Source of the DNA: Nitrospira sp. CG24E
GTDB taxonomy: Bacteria > Nitrospirota > Nitrospiria > Nitrospirales > Nitrospiraceae
Length of the DNA: 36,870 nucleotides
NCBI GenBank assembly: GCA_002869895.2
Contig: NEWP02000075.1
Span: forward strand, 1 to 36,870
Direction: 5' to 3'
Shown: piece after piece, positions 15,847 to 24,019 of the stretch
Layout of the letters: the number at the start of each line of letters is the position of its first letter
How positions within the stretch are numbered: the first letter of the stretch is position 1
The notes under the pieces: generated by a model
Databases searched by the model: none
What the model was told of the DNA's origin: nothing
The model's input: only the letters and a program-made list of their open reading frames with translations
Made by a program: the position numbers and the translations under genes

Positions 15847-16681
15847 CCAGCTCAGCATCCTCATGTGTCCCGAGTGGTTGCTGGTGGCGCATCGCCCCCG
15901 AGGTTTTCGCCCGGGACCGATGACGACGACTACGGTGCCGGTGGCTGCTTCGTCCGAGGGCTCCGCCGGATGGGAGCCGGCTGCCGCAGCATTGGAAGCC
16001 CTCTTGGCGGCCAATCCCCAGTGGCGAGGGGCATCGCTCCGGATCATTCTCTCCAACCATTTTGTCCGCTACGTCTTGGTGCCCTGGAGCAACGACTTAA
16101 GCAACGAGAAGGAACATTTGGTGCTTGCGCGGCGCCATTTCGCCTTGACCCATGGACCGGTCGCCAAAAACTGGGCGATCCGGATGAGCCTCGACAGGCC
16201 CGGCGAATGCCATGTCGCCAGCGCGCTGGACGAGTCTCTGGTGAGCCGGCTGACCCTGGCGGCAGCGGCGGGCCATTTGACGCTCACCAGCTTGGAACCA
16301 TTGCTCATGGCATCGTTTAACCGATGGCAGCAGGACTTTCGCGAAGAGTCCCAGTGGTTTGTGACTGTGGAGAACGGCATGTTGTGCGGCGCCCTGGTCG
16401 GTCGTCACCGCTGGATCGCGCTGCGGCGCTGGCGGATACAGGACGACTGGGCGTCGGAGTTGTCTCTGTGGCTTTCGCGTGAGCAATTGATCGGCGAGGA
16501 GTCTGTCCCGGTCGGGGCCGTGTATCTTTTGGCGCCTCCCCATGCGGGCGCCCATTCAATGGCTATGGGACCACGCTTGAGATTTCTTGGTGAGGACGAT
16601 CGCAATAATTACCGGAACGGGACGATGGACCGAGGCGCCAAAGCGGTTGAAGAGGCAGGGTATCTCTCATGCATTCTTTAA
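15827..16681 (+). CDS. PilM/GspL/MshI-like cytoplasmic assembly protein
   Basis: The GTG at 15827 is chosen because GGAGGA lies eight bases upstream; the gene overlaps gspE by 20 bases. The 284-residue product has no membrane segment. Its body (RIILSNHFVRYVLVPWSNDL, ALDESLVSRLTLAAAAGHL) resembles the actin-like cytoplasmic domain of GspL or MshI/PilM, although actin-like nucleotide motifs are weak. Position between the ATPase and a PilN-like gene supports a role linking GspE to the inner-membrane ring. The assignment is partly from context. Confidence 0.7.
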   Translation: MLPLLADQLSILMCPEWLLVAHRPRGFRPGPMTTTTVPVAASSEGSAGWEPAAAALEALLAANPQWRGASLRIILSNHFVRYVLVPWSNDLSNEKEHLVLARRHFALTHGPVAKNWAIRMSLDRPGECHVASALDESLVSRLTLAAAAGHLTLTSLEPLLMASFNRWQQDFREESQWFVTVENGMLCGALVGRHRWIALRRWRIQDDWASELSLWLSREQLIGEESVPVGAVYLLAPPHAGAHSMAMGPRLRFLGEDDRNNYRNGTMDRGAKAVEEAGYLSCIL

Positions 16682-17214
16682 GGCTCGACTATACCGACCG
16701 GGCGGTTCTGTGGACCGGCCAGGGAGTTGTGTGGTTGGCTGTCGGCCTCCTGCTGGTGGCCATAACCGGATCCTACTACTGGTATCTCGCGGAAGAGACC
16801 GCCCTTGTGGCGGACAAGATCGAGGCAGCCAGGCAGCATACGGGACGGGAGCGGATGGGCAAGGAAAAGTTGACGGAGGAACTGAAGACCTTTCGCGCCG
16901 ACATCAAGGAATCCCAGACGGTGTTGGGACAGCTCACGATTCCCTGGGATCCGCTCTTCATCGCAGTGGAACAGGTCGGGGGCAGACATATCGACCGCAT
17001 CGCCCTGATGGCTATTCATCCGGACGTAGGGGAGCAGCGAGTGGTGATCGAGGGCCGATCGGCCGACTTCGAGGTGTTGATGGACTTTGTGACGCAGTTG
17101 GCGGAATTCGACATCATCCGTCACGCGTATCTCAGCAGGCATCAGAGGGAAGACAAGGACCGCGAGAAGCCAGTGCGATTTTCAATCGTGGCGGAATGGA
17201 ACGTACGATCATGA
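16669..17214 (+). CDS. PilN-like inner-membrane assembly protein
   Basis: This 181-residue protein starts at an ATG that overlaps the end of the previous gene by 13 bases. A short cytoplasmic start (MHSLRLDYTDR) is followed by one membrane segment (VVWLAVGLLLVAITGSYYW, about residues 20-38), a coiled-coil-like stretch to about residue 85, and a ferredoxin-like periplasmic domain with QRVVIEGRSADFEVLMDFV. This is the PilN / GspL C-terminal architecture. It should pair with the preceding cytoplasmic protein and the following PilO-like protein. Confidence 0.8.
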   Translation: MHSLRLDYTDRAVLWTGQGVVWLAVGLLLVAITGSYYWYLAEETALVADKIEAARQHTGRERMGKEKLTEELKTFRADIKESQTVLGQLTIPWDPLFIAVEQVGGRHIDRIALMAIHPDVGEQRVVIEGRSADFEVLMDFVTQLAEFDIIRHAYLSRHQREDKDREKPVRFSIVAEWNVRS

Positions 17215-18032
17215 ACTTCGGGAGCTTTCTCAGATCGACCGGAATGGGAACGGCGGTCGGTAATTCTAGGCCGAAGCTCAAGCAGGCCCGCCTTCTGCGG
17301 CGCATGCCGAGCCGGTGGATCGAGGTCCTGGCAGCTCGAATCGCAGGCCCCGGGAAAACCGGACCAGCTCCGTCGCCGGTGGAGCGCTTGGGGTGGGCTC
17401 GTCGATTCTGGAAACAGCAGGTGGGAGATTCTGGCATCAAGGGCAGAGAGATCTCCAAGGCCAAGCCAAGCCTTCCGTCAATGAGCCATCTGAGCTGGGC
17501 TCTGAGGCTCTGGGTGCAGCGCCTCGGGGTTTCGGGCGCTGTGGGTCTGGGACTTCTCGCGTTTGCCGCGATGTTTTATCTGTCCGCCGTCCTTACCCTC
17601 GAGGCAGAACAGGCGCAGATCCTTGAAGAGCTCGAATCTTCTCTGACGCATGTCCGGAAAGCAGGGGGGGCTCCCACCGTGGCTCCCAGGACTCCCAGCG
17701 AACAACTGGCTGACTTCTATGCCATTTTCCCCCCTGTCGATCAGGCGCCGGAGACATTGCGGAAGATCAATCAATTGGCTGAGAAGCAGCATTTGGTTCT
17801 ACAGGCAGGCAATTACCACGTGATCGACGACCACACAGGCCGCCTGATCCGCTATGAAGCGTCGCTGCCGTTGGTCGGCTCCTATCCGAACGTGCGCCAG
17901 TTCTTGCGGACGGTGTTGGCCGAGATTCCCAGTGCGGCTCTCGAAAAGGTGAATGTCGAGAAGAACATGATGGGCGGGGCTCAGGCCAAGACCACGGTCA
18001 GTTTTACTCTGTTCATGAGGAGAGACAGCTGA
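17211..18032 (+). CDS. PilO-like protein with a long basic cytoplasmic extension
   Basis: The ATG at 17211 overlaps the previous stop codon. An in-frame ATG at 17196 is an alternative. The product has 273 residues. One membrane segment lies at about 107-129 (GAVGLGLLAFAAMFYLSAVL). The periplasmic part has a coiled coil and a PilO/GspM-like domain (FPPVDQAPETLRKINQLAEK, SYPNVRQFLRTVLAEIP). The first 105 residues are unusually long and basic for PilO and contain two related blocks, residues 60-78 and 94-112, each with a LxWAxRxW start and GxSG ending. The extension is not explained by the family. Confidence 0.78.
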   Translation: MNFGSFLRSTGMGTAVGNSRPKLKQARLLRRMPSRWIEVLAARIAGPGKTGPAPSPVERLGWARRFWKQQVGDSGIKGREISKAKPSLPSMSHLSWALRLWVQRLGVSGAVGLGLLAFAAMFYLSAVLTLEAEQAQILEELESSLTHVRKAGGAPTVAPRTPSEQLADFYAIFPPVDQAPETLRKINQLAEKQHLVLQAGNYHVIDDHTGRLIRYEASLPLVGSYPNVRQFLRTVLAEIPSAALEKVNVEKNMMGGAQAKTTVSFTLFMRRDS

Positions 18033-18631
18033 TGGTCTCCGTCGCTCCAAAATACTTGATGCTCGCTTCCCTTGTGGCGGGGCTTCTTGAGGCTGCCACC
18101 GGGTTCGCCGGCAGCCAGGCAGTGAGCCCTCAGGGGAATCTCGGTCTCGATCTCGGAAAGCTGAATCAGCGGGTGACCAAGAATAACGTCTACGATATGT
18201 TTCCGGGGGGCATCAGACCCGAGAGCTCGGCGCAGGCTCCTTCCGCCTCCTCCAAACAAGAGGAGCCTCGCTCGAAGGGCAAATCCAAACGGGGTGGGTC
18301 TCATGCTGTGTCCCTGCCTCCGCCCCTGTTGCTAAGCCCTGCCGTCGTTGAGGAGGTTCCGTCCGTCGAGATCGAACCGATTGTGATCGAGCCGCTGCCG
18401 CCCGTCGTCATCCCGACACCGCCTTTCCCGTTCAAATTTGCGGGGGTCCAGAGACAACCGTCCGGGCAGACGATCTATTTTCTGACCAAGGACAACAGAC
18501 TGTATACCGTCGAGGTCGGTCAAATCCTCGACTCGGTGTATTCCATCGATGGTGAAGAAGGCGGTCAACTGACCGTGACCTATCTGCCGTTGGATCGTAA
18601 GCAAACCATTAGCATGGGGTTGGCAACATGA
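18032..18631 (+). CDS. PilP/GspC-like periplasmic coupling protein
   Basis: The 199-residue product starts in a TGATG overlap with the previous gene. An N-terminal hydrophobic stretch (YLMLASLVAGLLEAATGFAG) is followed by a Ser/Lys-rich and then a Pro-rich linker (VEIEPIVIEPLPPVVIPTPP). The C-terminal beta domain, FKFAGVQ...TIYFLTKDNRLYTVEVGQ, resembles the PilP / GspC HR domain that contacts the secretin. The stop overlaps the start of gspD, which supports the role of linking the inner-membrane complex to the outer-membrane channel. Confidence 0.75.
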   Translation: MVSVAPKYLMLASLVAGLLEAATGFAGSQAVSPQGNLGLDLGKLNQRVTKNNVYDMFPGGIRPESSAQAPSASSKQEEPRSKGKSKRGGSHAVSLPPPLLLSPAVVEEVPSVEIEPIVIEPLPPVVIPTPPFPFKFAGVQRQPSGQTIYFLTKDNRLYTVEVGQILDSVYSIDGEEGGQLTVTYLPLDRKQTISMGLAT

Positions 18632-20811
18632 CACGCTTCACTCGCGCGACGTTTGGGACAAGCATCCTCGGCTGTGCCTTCCTCGCCGCCTTGCTGGCCG
18701 GCTGCAGCGCCAACCAGCTCTTCAACGAGGGGATGTCGGACATCAATGCCGGACGCTTGGATGTCGGATTGGCCAAGATCGAAGACGCGGTGAGAAAGGA
18801 CCCCGACAGTTCCTTTCTGCAGACTCAACTGCGTATGAAGCGAGAGTATGTGGCTCAGCGATTCATTCAGGATGCGGATGCGGCCCGAGCGGCCTCTAAT
18901 TTCACCGAGGCCCGCCGGCTCTATCAAGCCGCGCTGGAACTGGACCGGGCCAATCAGCAGGCGTTGGCAGGCCTCGAGTCGACGAAGAATGCGGAACTGA
19001 GTCAGATCGAGATCCGGATGGCCAAGGATCTGATCGGCCACAACGACCTCAAGGAAGCTCAGGCGCAACTGGCGCATATTTTGAGCACGGACCCGAATAA
19101 CTTCGAAGCGAAGCAGCTGCTGAACAATCTTCTCGCGCAAACCCCGCCGCCAGAACCGGCCAAGCCGAGGCTGCGCTTGAAAGACGATCGCATCTCCGTG
19201 CTGCAGTTCCGCGAGTCTCCGCTGGGTATGGTGTTCGAGGCGCTCTCGCGAACGAGCGGCATCAATTTCGTGCTCGATAAAGATGTGAAGAGCGATGCCA
19301 AAACGAATATTTTCGTGAAGGACATGCTGGTCGAGTCGGCCTTGGATATGGTCCTGGCTCAACATGGGCTGGAGAGAAAACTCCTGGCCGACAATATCGT
19401 CTTGATCTTTCCCGACACGCCGGATAAACGGCGGCGCTACGAAGAGCAGATGGTCAAGTCCTTTCACCTCACGAATGCGGACCCGAAGCAGGCGATGAGC
19501 ATGTTGAAGGTGATGCTGGACATTAAATCGCTGTTCATCGACGAGCATGCGCGATTGCTGGTCATGCGGGATACGCCGGAAGTGGTCAAGATGGCGGAGA
19601 AGCTCCTGGTCTCCCTCGATCTGGAAGACGCCGAAGTCATGATGGAAGTGGATATCGTGGAGATCACACGTTCGAAGCTGCAGGAGCTCGGTATCAAGTA
19701 TCCGAGCCAAGTGACTCTCAATGTGCTCGCTCCTACCGTGGCCGGCGCTGCCACAGGCGGCGCGGCCCAGGCGCTGAATACGCTTAGCAGCCTTCGGTTC
19801 AGCGACCACAACACATCGATTTCGAGCCTCGGGGCGACGATTAACCTCAAGAGGGAAGACTCCGATGTCAATATCCTGTCCAGCCCGAAGATCAGGGCAA
19901 GGAATTATGAAAAGGCCAAGATTCATATCGGAGACCGTGTTCCGGTCTTTACCAACGCTGTGACGCCCATCATCGGCGGGACCGGCAGCGTGGTCACCGG
20001 CAGCGTGACCTATCTCGATATCGGATTGAAATTCGATGTGGAACCGACGATCTATCAGGACGACGAAGTGTCCATGAAGCTGAACCTGGAAGTGAGCAGC
20101 ATCGTGAAGGAGGTCACCCAAGGGTCAAGCTTGTCCTATCAGGTCGGCACGAGGGCCGCCTCGACCGTATTGCGATTGCGGGACGGAGAAACGCAGATCC
20201 TGGCAGGGCTGATCAGCGATGCAGACCGTGAGACGGCCAGCAAGGTGCCGGGACTCAGTAATATTCCGGTCCTCGGGCGGCTCTTCACCTCCGTGAAAAC
20301 CGACAAGACCAAACAAGAGATTGTGCTGTCGATCACACCCCACGTCATCCGGCATGGTAAGCGCCCCAGCGCCTGGTCGTCTGAAATTTTGTACGGCACT
20401 GAAAGTTCTCGTGGCATTCCCATGACGATCAAGGTGGGTGAGGGCGAGCGTAAATCCTTCGTGGAAGCCAAGGGGGCCTCAGCCGCATCAGGAGCCGCCA
20501 TTGTGACAACGGGGGCGACCGTTACCGGAAGTCCCTCCGAGAGCCAAGTTCGAAATGAGCCGATCCCTGCCTCAGACGTGGATAGTACGAGGAAAGGAGC
20601 CCGCCGTAAGGGCGCAAGTCAGGCTCCGGCTGTGACCATACTGGAGGCGGTTCCAGGAAGTCCTTCTGAAAGTCCGGTTCGCAATGAAACAACTCCTGCT
20701 ACAGACTCGGCAGGAACGAAGAAAGGCGCGGTGGAAGACCCCTCTGAGAGTCCGGCTCAAAATCAGCCGGCTCCGGCTGAAGGAACAGACCATGCGGGGC
20801 AGACTCCATGA
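18628..20811 (+). CDS. gspD: Outer-membrane secretin GspD (lipoprotein)
   Basis: The 727-residue product has a lipoprotein signal with Cys26 (AALLAGC). Residues 30-170 form TPR-like helices, as in MSHA-type secretins. An STN/N0-like domain follows (about 185-270, ISVLQFRESPLGMVFEALSR), then an N1-like domain with FHLTNADPKQAMSMLKVML. The secretin barrel covers about 350-580 (VPVFTNAVTPIIGGTGSVVT, LDIGLKFDVEPTIYQDDEVS, RDGETQILAGLISD). After residue 600 comes a low-complexity tail with three diverged copies of a PSES-VRNE-PA motif. It forms the gate through which folded substrates leave the periplasm. The start overlaps the previous stop. Confidence 0.94.
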   Translation: MTRFTRATFGTSILGCAFLAALLAGCSANQLFNEGMSDINAGRLDVGLAKIEDAVRKDPDSSFLQTQLRMKREYVAQRFIQDADAARAASNFTEARRLYQAALELDRANQQALAGLESTKNAELSQIEIRMAKDLIGHNDLKEAQAQLAHILSTDPNNFEAKQLLNNLLAQTPPPEPAKPRLRLKDDRISVLQFRESPLGMVFEALSRTSGINFVLDKDVKSDAKTNIFVKDMLVESALDMVLAQHGLERKLLADNIVLIFPDTPDKRRRYEEQMVKSFHLTNADPKQAMSMLKVMLDIKSLFIDEHARLLVMRDTPEVVKMAEKLLVSLDLEDAEVMMEVDIVEITRSKLQELGIKYPSQVTLNVLAPTVAGAATGGAAQALNTLSSLRFSDHNTSISSLGATINLKREDSDVNILSSPKIRARNYEKAKIHIGDRVPVFTNAVTPIIGGTGSVVTGSVTYLDIGLKFDVEPTIYQDDEVSMKLNLEVSSIVKEVTQGSSLSYQVGTRAASTVLRLRDGETQILAGLISDADRETASKVPGLSNIPVLGRLFTSVKTDKTKQEIVLSITPHVIRHGKRPSAWSSEILYGTESSRGIPMTIKVGEGERKSFVEAKGASAASGAAIVTTGATVTGSPSESQVRNEPIPASDVDSTRKGARRKGASQAPAVTILEAVPGSPSESPVRNETTPATDSAGTKKGAVEDPSESPAQNQPAPAEGTDHAGQTP

Positions 20812-21293
20812 ACGTAGTGAGCAAATCGGAGCGAGGCTTTACGCTGGTGGAGATGGTCATGACGGTGGCGATCGTCGGAGTGCTGGCCTCGGCTGCCATG
20901 CCCCTTGCCAGCTTGGTATCGCAACGCAGCAAAGAGCAGGAACTCCGGCAATCGCTGCTGCAGATTCGCGAGGCCATCGATGCTCATCGACGAGATTTCG
21001 ATGCCGGGCGCATTGCCAAAGGCACGACGGATTCGGGATATCCCAAGACGCTGAAGGACCTCACGGAGGGGGTCGTCGATCAGACGAGTCAGAAGAAGAA
21101 GCGATTGATCTATCTGCGCCGGATGCCGCGAGACCCATTGCACATGGATCAGTCAGTGTCGGCCGAACAGACCTGGGGACTCAGGAGCTACGAGAGTCCC
21201 CCGGATGAGCCGAGCCCCGGCAGCGACGTCTTCGATGTCTATTCTCTCAACAAGGGTGTCGGGTTGAACGGTATCCCCTATTCGAAGTGGTAA
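20808..21293 (+). CDS. Minor pseudopilin (second pilin-like protein)
   Basis: The start overlaps the gspD stop. The 161-residue product has a short leader (MNVVSKSERG), then FTLVEMVMTVAIVGVLASAA with Glu15 at mature position +5. The body includes DSGYPKTLKDLTEGV, RRMPRDPL and a C-terminal GSDVFDVYSLNKGVGLNGIP segment that resembles the GspG-type loop. It is probably a minor pseudopilin of the tip or shaft. The subtype (H, I or J) cannot be assigned. Confidence 0.88.
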   Translation: MNVVSKSERGFTLVEMVMTVAIVGVLASAAMPLASLVSQRSKEQELRQSLLQIREAIDAHRRDFDAGRIAKGTTDSGYPKTLKDLTEGVVDQTSQKKKRLIYLRRMPRDPLHMDQSVSAEQTWGLRSYESPPDEPSPGSDVFDVYSLNKGVGLNGIPYSKW

Positions 21294-21307
21294 CGGGTGA
21301 TGTGGTG

Positions 21308-21697
21308 ATGAAGCCAGTCGATCGAAAGGGCACAGAGGGATTCACACTCATTGAGCTGCTGGTGGTCCTGGCCATCGTCTCGACGTTGTTGACCTTGGCC
21401 GTGCCCCGATATTTCTCCAGTGTGCAGCGGTCCAAAGAAGTCGTCATGAAGGAGAATCTTTGGATCATGAGGGACGCCCTGGATAAGTATTTCGGCGACT
21501 CCGGACGGTATCCAGACCAGCTCCAAGAGCTGGCCACCAAGAAATATCTCCGCGCGATTCCCATCGATCCGCTCACTGAGACGGCGGCGAGCTGGCGTGT
21601 GATTCCGCCAGACGATCCTGAGAAAGGCGGCGTCTACGACGTCAAAAGCGGAGCGGAGGGGACCGACACGGGAGGGAGCTCCTACAGTGAATGGTAA
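21308..21697 (+). CDS. GspG-like pseudopilin (third pilin-like protein)
   Basis: The ATG at 21308 gives a short leader, MKPVDRKGTEG, then FTLIELLVVLAIVSTLLTLA with Glu16 at +5. The 129-residue product has YPDQLQELATKKYLRAIPID and a C-terminal GGVYDVKSGAEG...YSEW. It is close in design to the preceding protein, suggesting a tandem duplication. A GTG at 21287 is in frame but lies inside the previous gene. It belongs to the same operon. Confidence 0.86.
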   Translation: MKPVDRKGTEGFTLIELLVVLAIVSTLLTLAVPRYFSSVQRSKEVVMKENLWIMRDALDKYFGDSGRYPDQLQELATKKYLRAIPIDPLTETAASWRVIPPDDPEKGGVYDVKSGAEGTDTGGSSYSEW

Positions 21698-22307
21698 CGG
21701 CCGTGGAGTACCAGTTCTGCGGAAGATGAGCGGCAGCCTGTATCGGTGCCCGCCGGTACGATCGCAGGAAGGGTTCAGCTACATCGGGATCCTGCTTGTG
21801 ATCGCCCTCGTCGGGGTTCAGTTGGGCCTGGCCGGAGTGGTATGGAGTTTTGCGCAGGCCCGTCAGAAGGAGCGAGAGTTGCTGTTTGTCGGAGGCCAGT
21901 TCAGAACCGCCATTAGTCAATACTACCTGAACCCCAAAGGCCCTCAGAAGGAATATCCCCGCCGCCTGGATGATCTGCTCAAAGATCCACGCTATCCGGG
22001 AACAGTTCGCCACCTGCGAAAAATTTATGCCGACCCGATCACCGGGAAGAAACAATGGGGGCTGGTGAAACTCCCGAACGGCGGCATTGTCGGAGTCTAT
22101 AGCCTCTCGGAAAAGGAGCCGATCAAGACCGGAAACTTTCGGCCTGCGGACATATCCTTTACGAGAAAACAACGGTATTCCGAATGGAAATTCGTGCATG
22201 CGTTCGGGACAACGAACGTTGCTGCTCCCGGTTCTCCCGGCACAGCGGCTGTTCCTGCTCTCTCGTCCGACCCTCAAATACACAATGGGGAAGACGAGGA
22301 GAAATAG
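21687..22307 (+). CDS. Atypical minor pseudopilin lacking Glu+5 (GspK-like feature)
   Basis: This gene overlaps the previous one by 11 bases. The 206-residue product has a long 29-residue leader ending in EG, then FSYIGILLVIALVGVQLGLA. Position +5 is Gly34 instead of Glu. In type II systems the tip subunit GspK normally lacks Glu+5, so this may fill that role, although the protein is shorter than GspK. The body has YYLNPKGPQKEYPRRLDDLL and YADPITGKKQWGLV, similar to the two upstream pseudopilins, and a low-complexity Ala/Pro/Ser tail. It is the last gene of the operon. Confidence 0.8.
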   Translation: MNGNGRGVPVLRKMSGSLYRCPPVRSQEGFSYIGILLVIALVGVQLGLAGVVWSFAQARQKERELLFVGGQFRTAISQYYLNPKGPQKEYPRRLDDLLKDPRYPGTVRHLRKIYADPITGKKQWGLVKLPNGGIVGVYSLSEKEPIKTGNFRPADISFTRKQRYSEWKFVHAFGTTNVAAPGSPGTAAVPALSSDPQIHNGEDEEK

Positions 22308-22325
22308 AGGGGGCTAAAACTGGAA

Positions 22326-22355
22326 CGGCGGCCCAACCTTGTGGTTGGACCGCCG
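22326..22355. terminator. Strong hairpin between convergent genes
   Basis: Thirteen bases (CGGCGGCCCAACC) pair with GGTTGGACCGCCG around TTGT with one mismatch. There is no T run. It sits 18 bases after the last pseudopilin gene and about 80 bases from the 3' end of the opposite-strand peroxidase gene, so it may serve transcripts from both sides. Confidence 0.6.
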
Positions 22356-22433
22356 CCAGAACGCTCTCGTCATATCTTCAGAGAGAGGGGAGGGGGCATC
22401 AACCGATGGAGTCGATGCCGCTCCTAATACTGG

Positions 22434-23561
22434 TTACTGCGGAAAGCTGCTCGGCGCTGTGGCGTGTTTCCAGCCTTCGCCTGCCAGCGTGCGAAGAAAC
22501 TGCACGAGATCTTGTTTCTCATCTTTTGTCAGTTCGAGCGGAAGGATCAGCGGATCCTGGTGGGGGTTCTTCACGCCGCCCTGATTGTAAAAGTTCACGA
22601 CCTCTTCGAGGGTTTTGAAGCGGCCGTCATGCATATAGGGCGCGCTGCGGCTGATTTCCCGGAGGGTCGGAGTCTTGAATGAGCCGATATCTTCCGCATT
22701 CTTGGTCACCATATACCGCCCAAGATCCACTTTGTTTTCGTCCCAGCCGATGCCGAGATTGTGGAACTTCTCGTCGGTGAAGTTGAACCCGGAGTGGCAC
22801 TTCGTGCAGCGGGCCTTGTCCCGGAACAGGAGGAGGCCTCGTTGCGCCGAGGCTGGAATGGCTTCCGCTTCTCCGCCCTGATCGAATCGGTCTGCCGGGC
22901 TGTTGCCGGACAGGATCGTGCGTTGAAAGCTGGCAATGGCCTTGCCCACATTTTGAATCGTGATGTCTTCGCCGAAGGTTTGGAGAAACATGGTCTTGTA
23001 GCCCTGGATCTTCTTCATCTTCGTAATCATGACTTCGTAGTTGGGAAAGCCATGTTCGATCGGGTTGGTAAAGGGTCCGATCGATTGATCTTCCAATGTC
23101 GCGGCCCGTCCATCCCAGAATTGGACGCTGCTGAATACCCGATTGAAGGAAGCAGGCGCGCTACGGCCGCCCTTTTGGCCCCGGATGCCGGCGGAGACCG
23201 GCTTGCCGTCCGTAAATGCGTATTGCGCCAGGTGGCAGCTGGCGCAGGCGATCGTATTGTCGTTCGACAACCGCTTGTCGAAGAACAGGACCCGGCCTAA
23301 CTCGACCTTTTGAGTCGTCATGGGATTATCGGGAGTAATGACCATGGCGCTCTCTTCCAGGCCCAACGGAAGCTTGAACTTGTACTCGTTCGAGACGACA
23401 GCATCCGCGTTCGGCGTGGCGATCCAGGACGATAGCATTGCCACCGCGCAGACGGCCAAGCTTCCAAGCACGCGCTTGCCCAATGGAAGTGAATCGCTAA
23501 CAACTGCCTTTCGGAGTGGAGTTGACGGCGGCAGTTCGGTATTCAGTCTGGATCGTTTCAT
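22434..23561 (-). CDS. Diheme cytochrome c peroxidase (MauG/CcpA family)
   Basis: The ATG at 23561 has GGAGGAG seven bases upstream. The 375-residue protein has an N-terminal signal (LGSLAVCAVAMLSSWIATPNADA). Two heme-binding motifs are C106-A-S-C109-H110 and C252-T-K-C255-H256, and Met310 in YMHDGRF is a likely axial ligand of the high-potential heme. VELGRVLFFDKRLS, FWDGRAATLEDQ and GSFKTPTLREI are family signatures. It should reduce H2O2 in the periplasm with electrons from a c-type cytochrome. Its position next to the oxidases suggests handling of peroxide, but there is no shared operon. Confidence 0.93.
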   Translation of the reverse strand: MKRSRLNTELPPSTPLRKAVVSDSLPLGKRVLGSLAVCAVAMLSSWIATPNADAVVSNEYKFKLPLGLEESAMVITPDNPMTTQKVELGRVLFFDKRLSNDNTIACASCHLAQYAFTDGKPVSAGIRGQKGGRSAPASFNRVFSSVQFWDGRAATLEDQSIGPFTNPIEHGFPNYEVMITKMKKIQGYKTMFLQTFGEDITIQNVGKAIASFQRTILSGNSPADRFDQGGEAEAIPASAQRGLLLFRDKARCTKCHSGFNFTDEKFHNLGIGWDENKVDLGRYMVTKNAEDIGSFKTPTLREISRSAPYMHDGRFKTLEEVVNFYNQGGVKNPHQDPLILPLELTKDEKQDLVQFLRTLAGEGWKHATAPSSFPQ

Positions 23562-24019
23562 TGCAGCTCCTCCCGGTTGTGTTGTGATGACCTGCGGTCC
23601 CTTGTCTGAGAGCGGTGGGTAGCCCTTTCTGCCAGTTATCTGCACTGTGTCAAAGCATCGGAAACTGAATGTCGTCGGGCCTGCTTCCGTGGCGCGAATC
23701 GTACCCATCATGCTCATCCTTTGCAAGTCCTTTTTTTCGCCATTTTGAACGGACACGCAGCGGTCACGGTACCTGGTGGATGCCGGTTTAGGTTCGGTCA
23801 GTCTGCTGCCGACCGTGCAATGTTTGTCGGAAAGTAACCAATTGCGCGGGGGAAATTGGAATGGGAAATAAGGGGTGAACTGTGAAGGACGAGCGCGGGG
23901 GAGGCCGCCCGGTCTATCCTATTGCTCTTACTCGCTGAACTGCATAGACCAATCCAGAAGAGAAATTAAAATACGGCAGTTTCCGGCCAGGTGCTACTCA
24001 ATGGCTGGTAACAAAATAG
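23562..24019. other. Intergenic, upstream region of the peroxidase gene
   Basis: No gene was found. The peroxidase frame is open upstream to 23756, but without a ribosome site, so this part is taken as untranslated leader. A short inverted pair CGGTC/GACCG lies near 23796-23815. No clear promoter was recognised. Confidence 0.45.

Noticed and set aside
18580-20121. Long minus-strand open frame (513 codons) opposite gspD
   Set aside because: Shadow of the secretin gene. Composition is rich in His, Arg and Gln with no recognisable domain.
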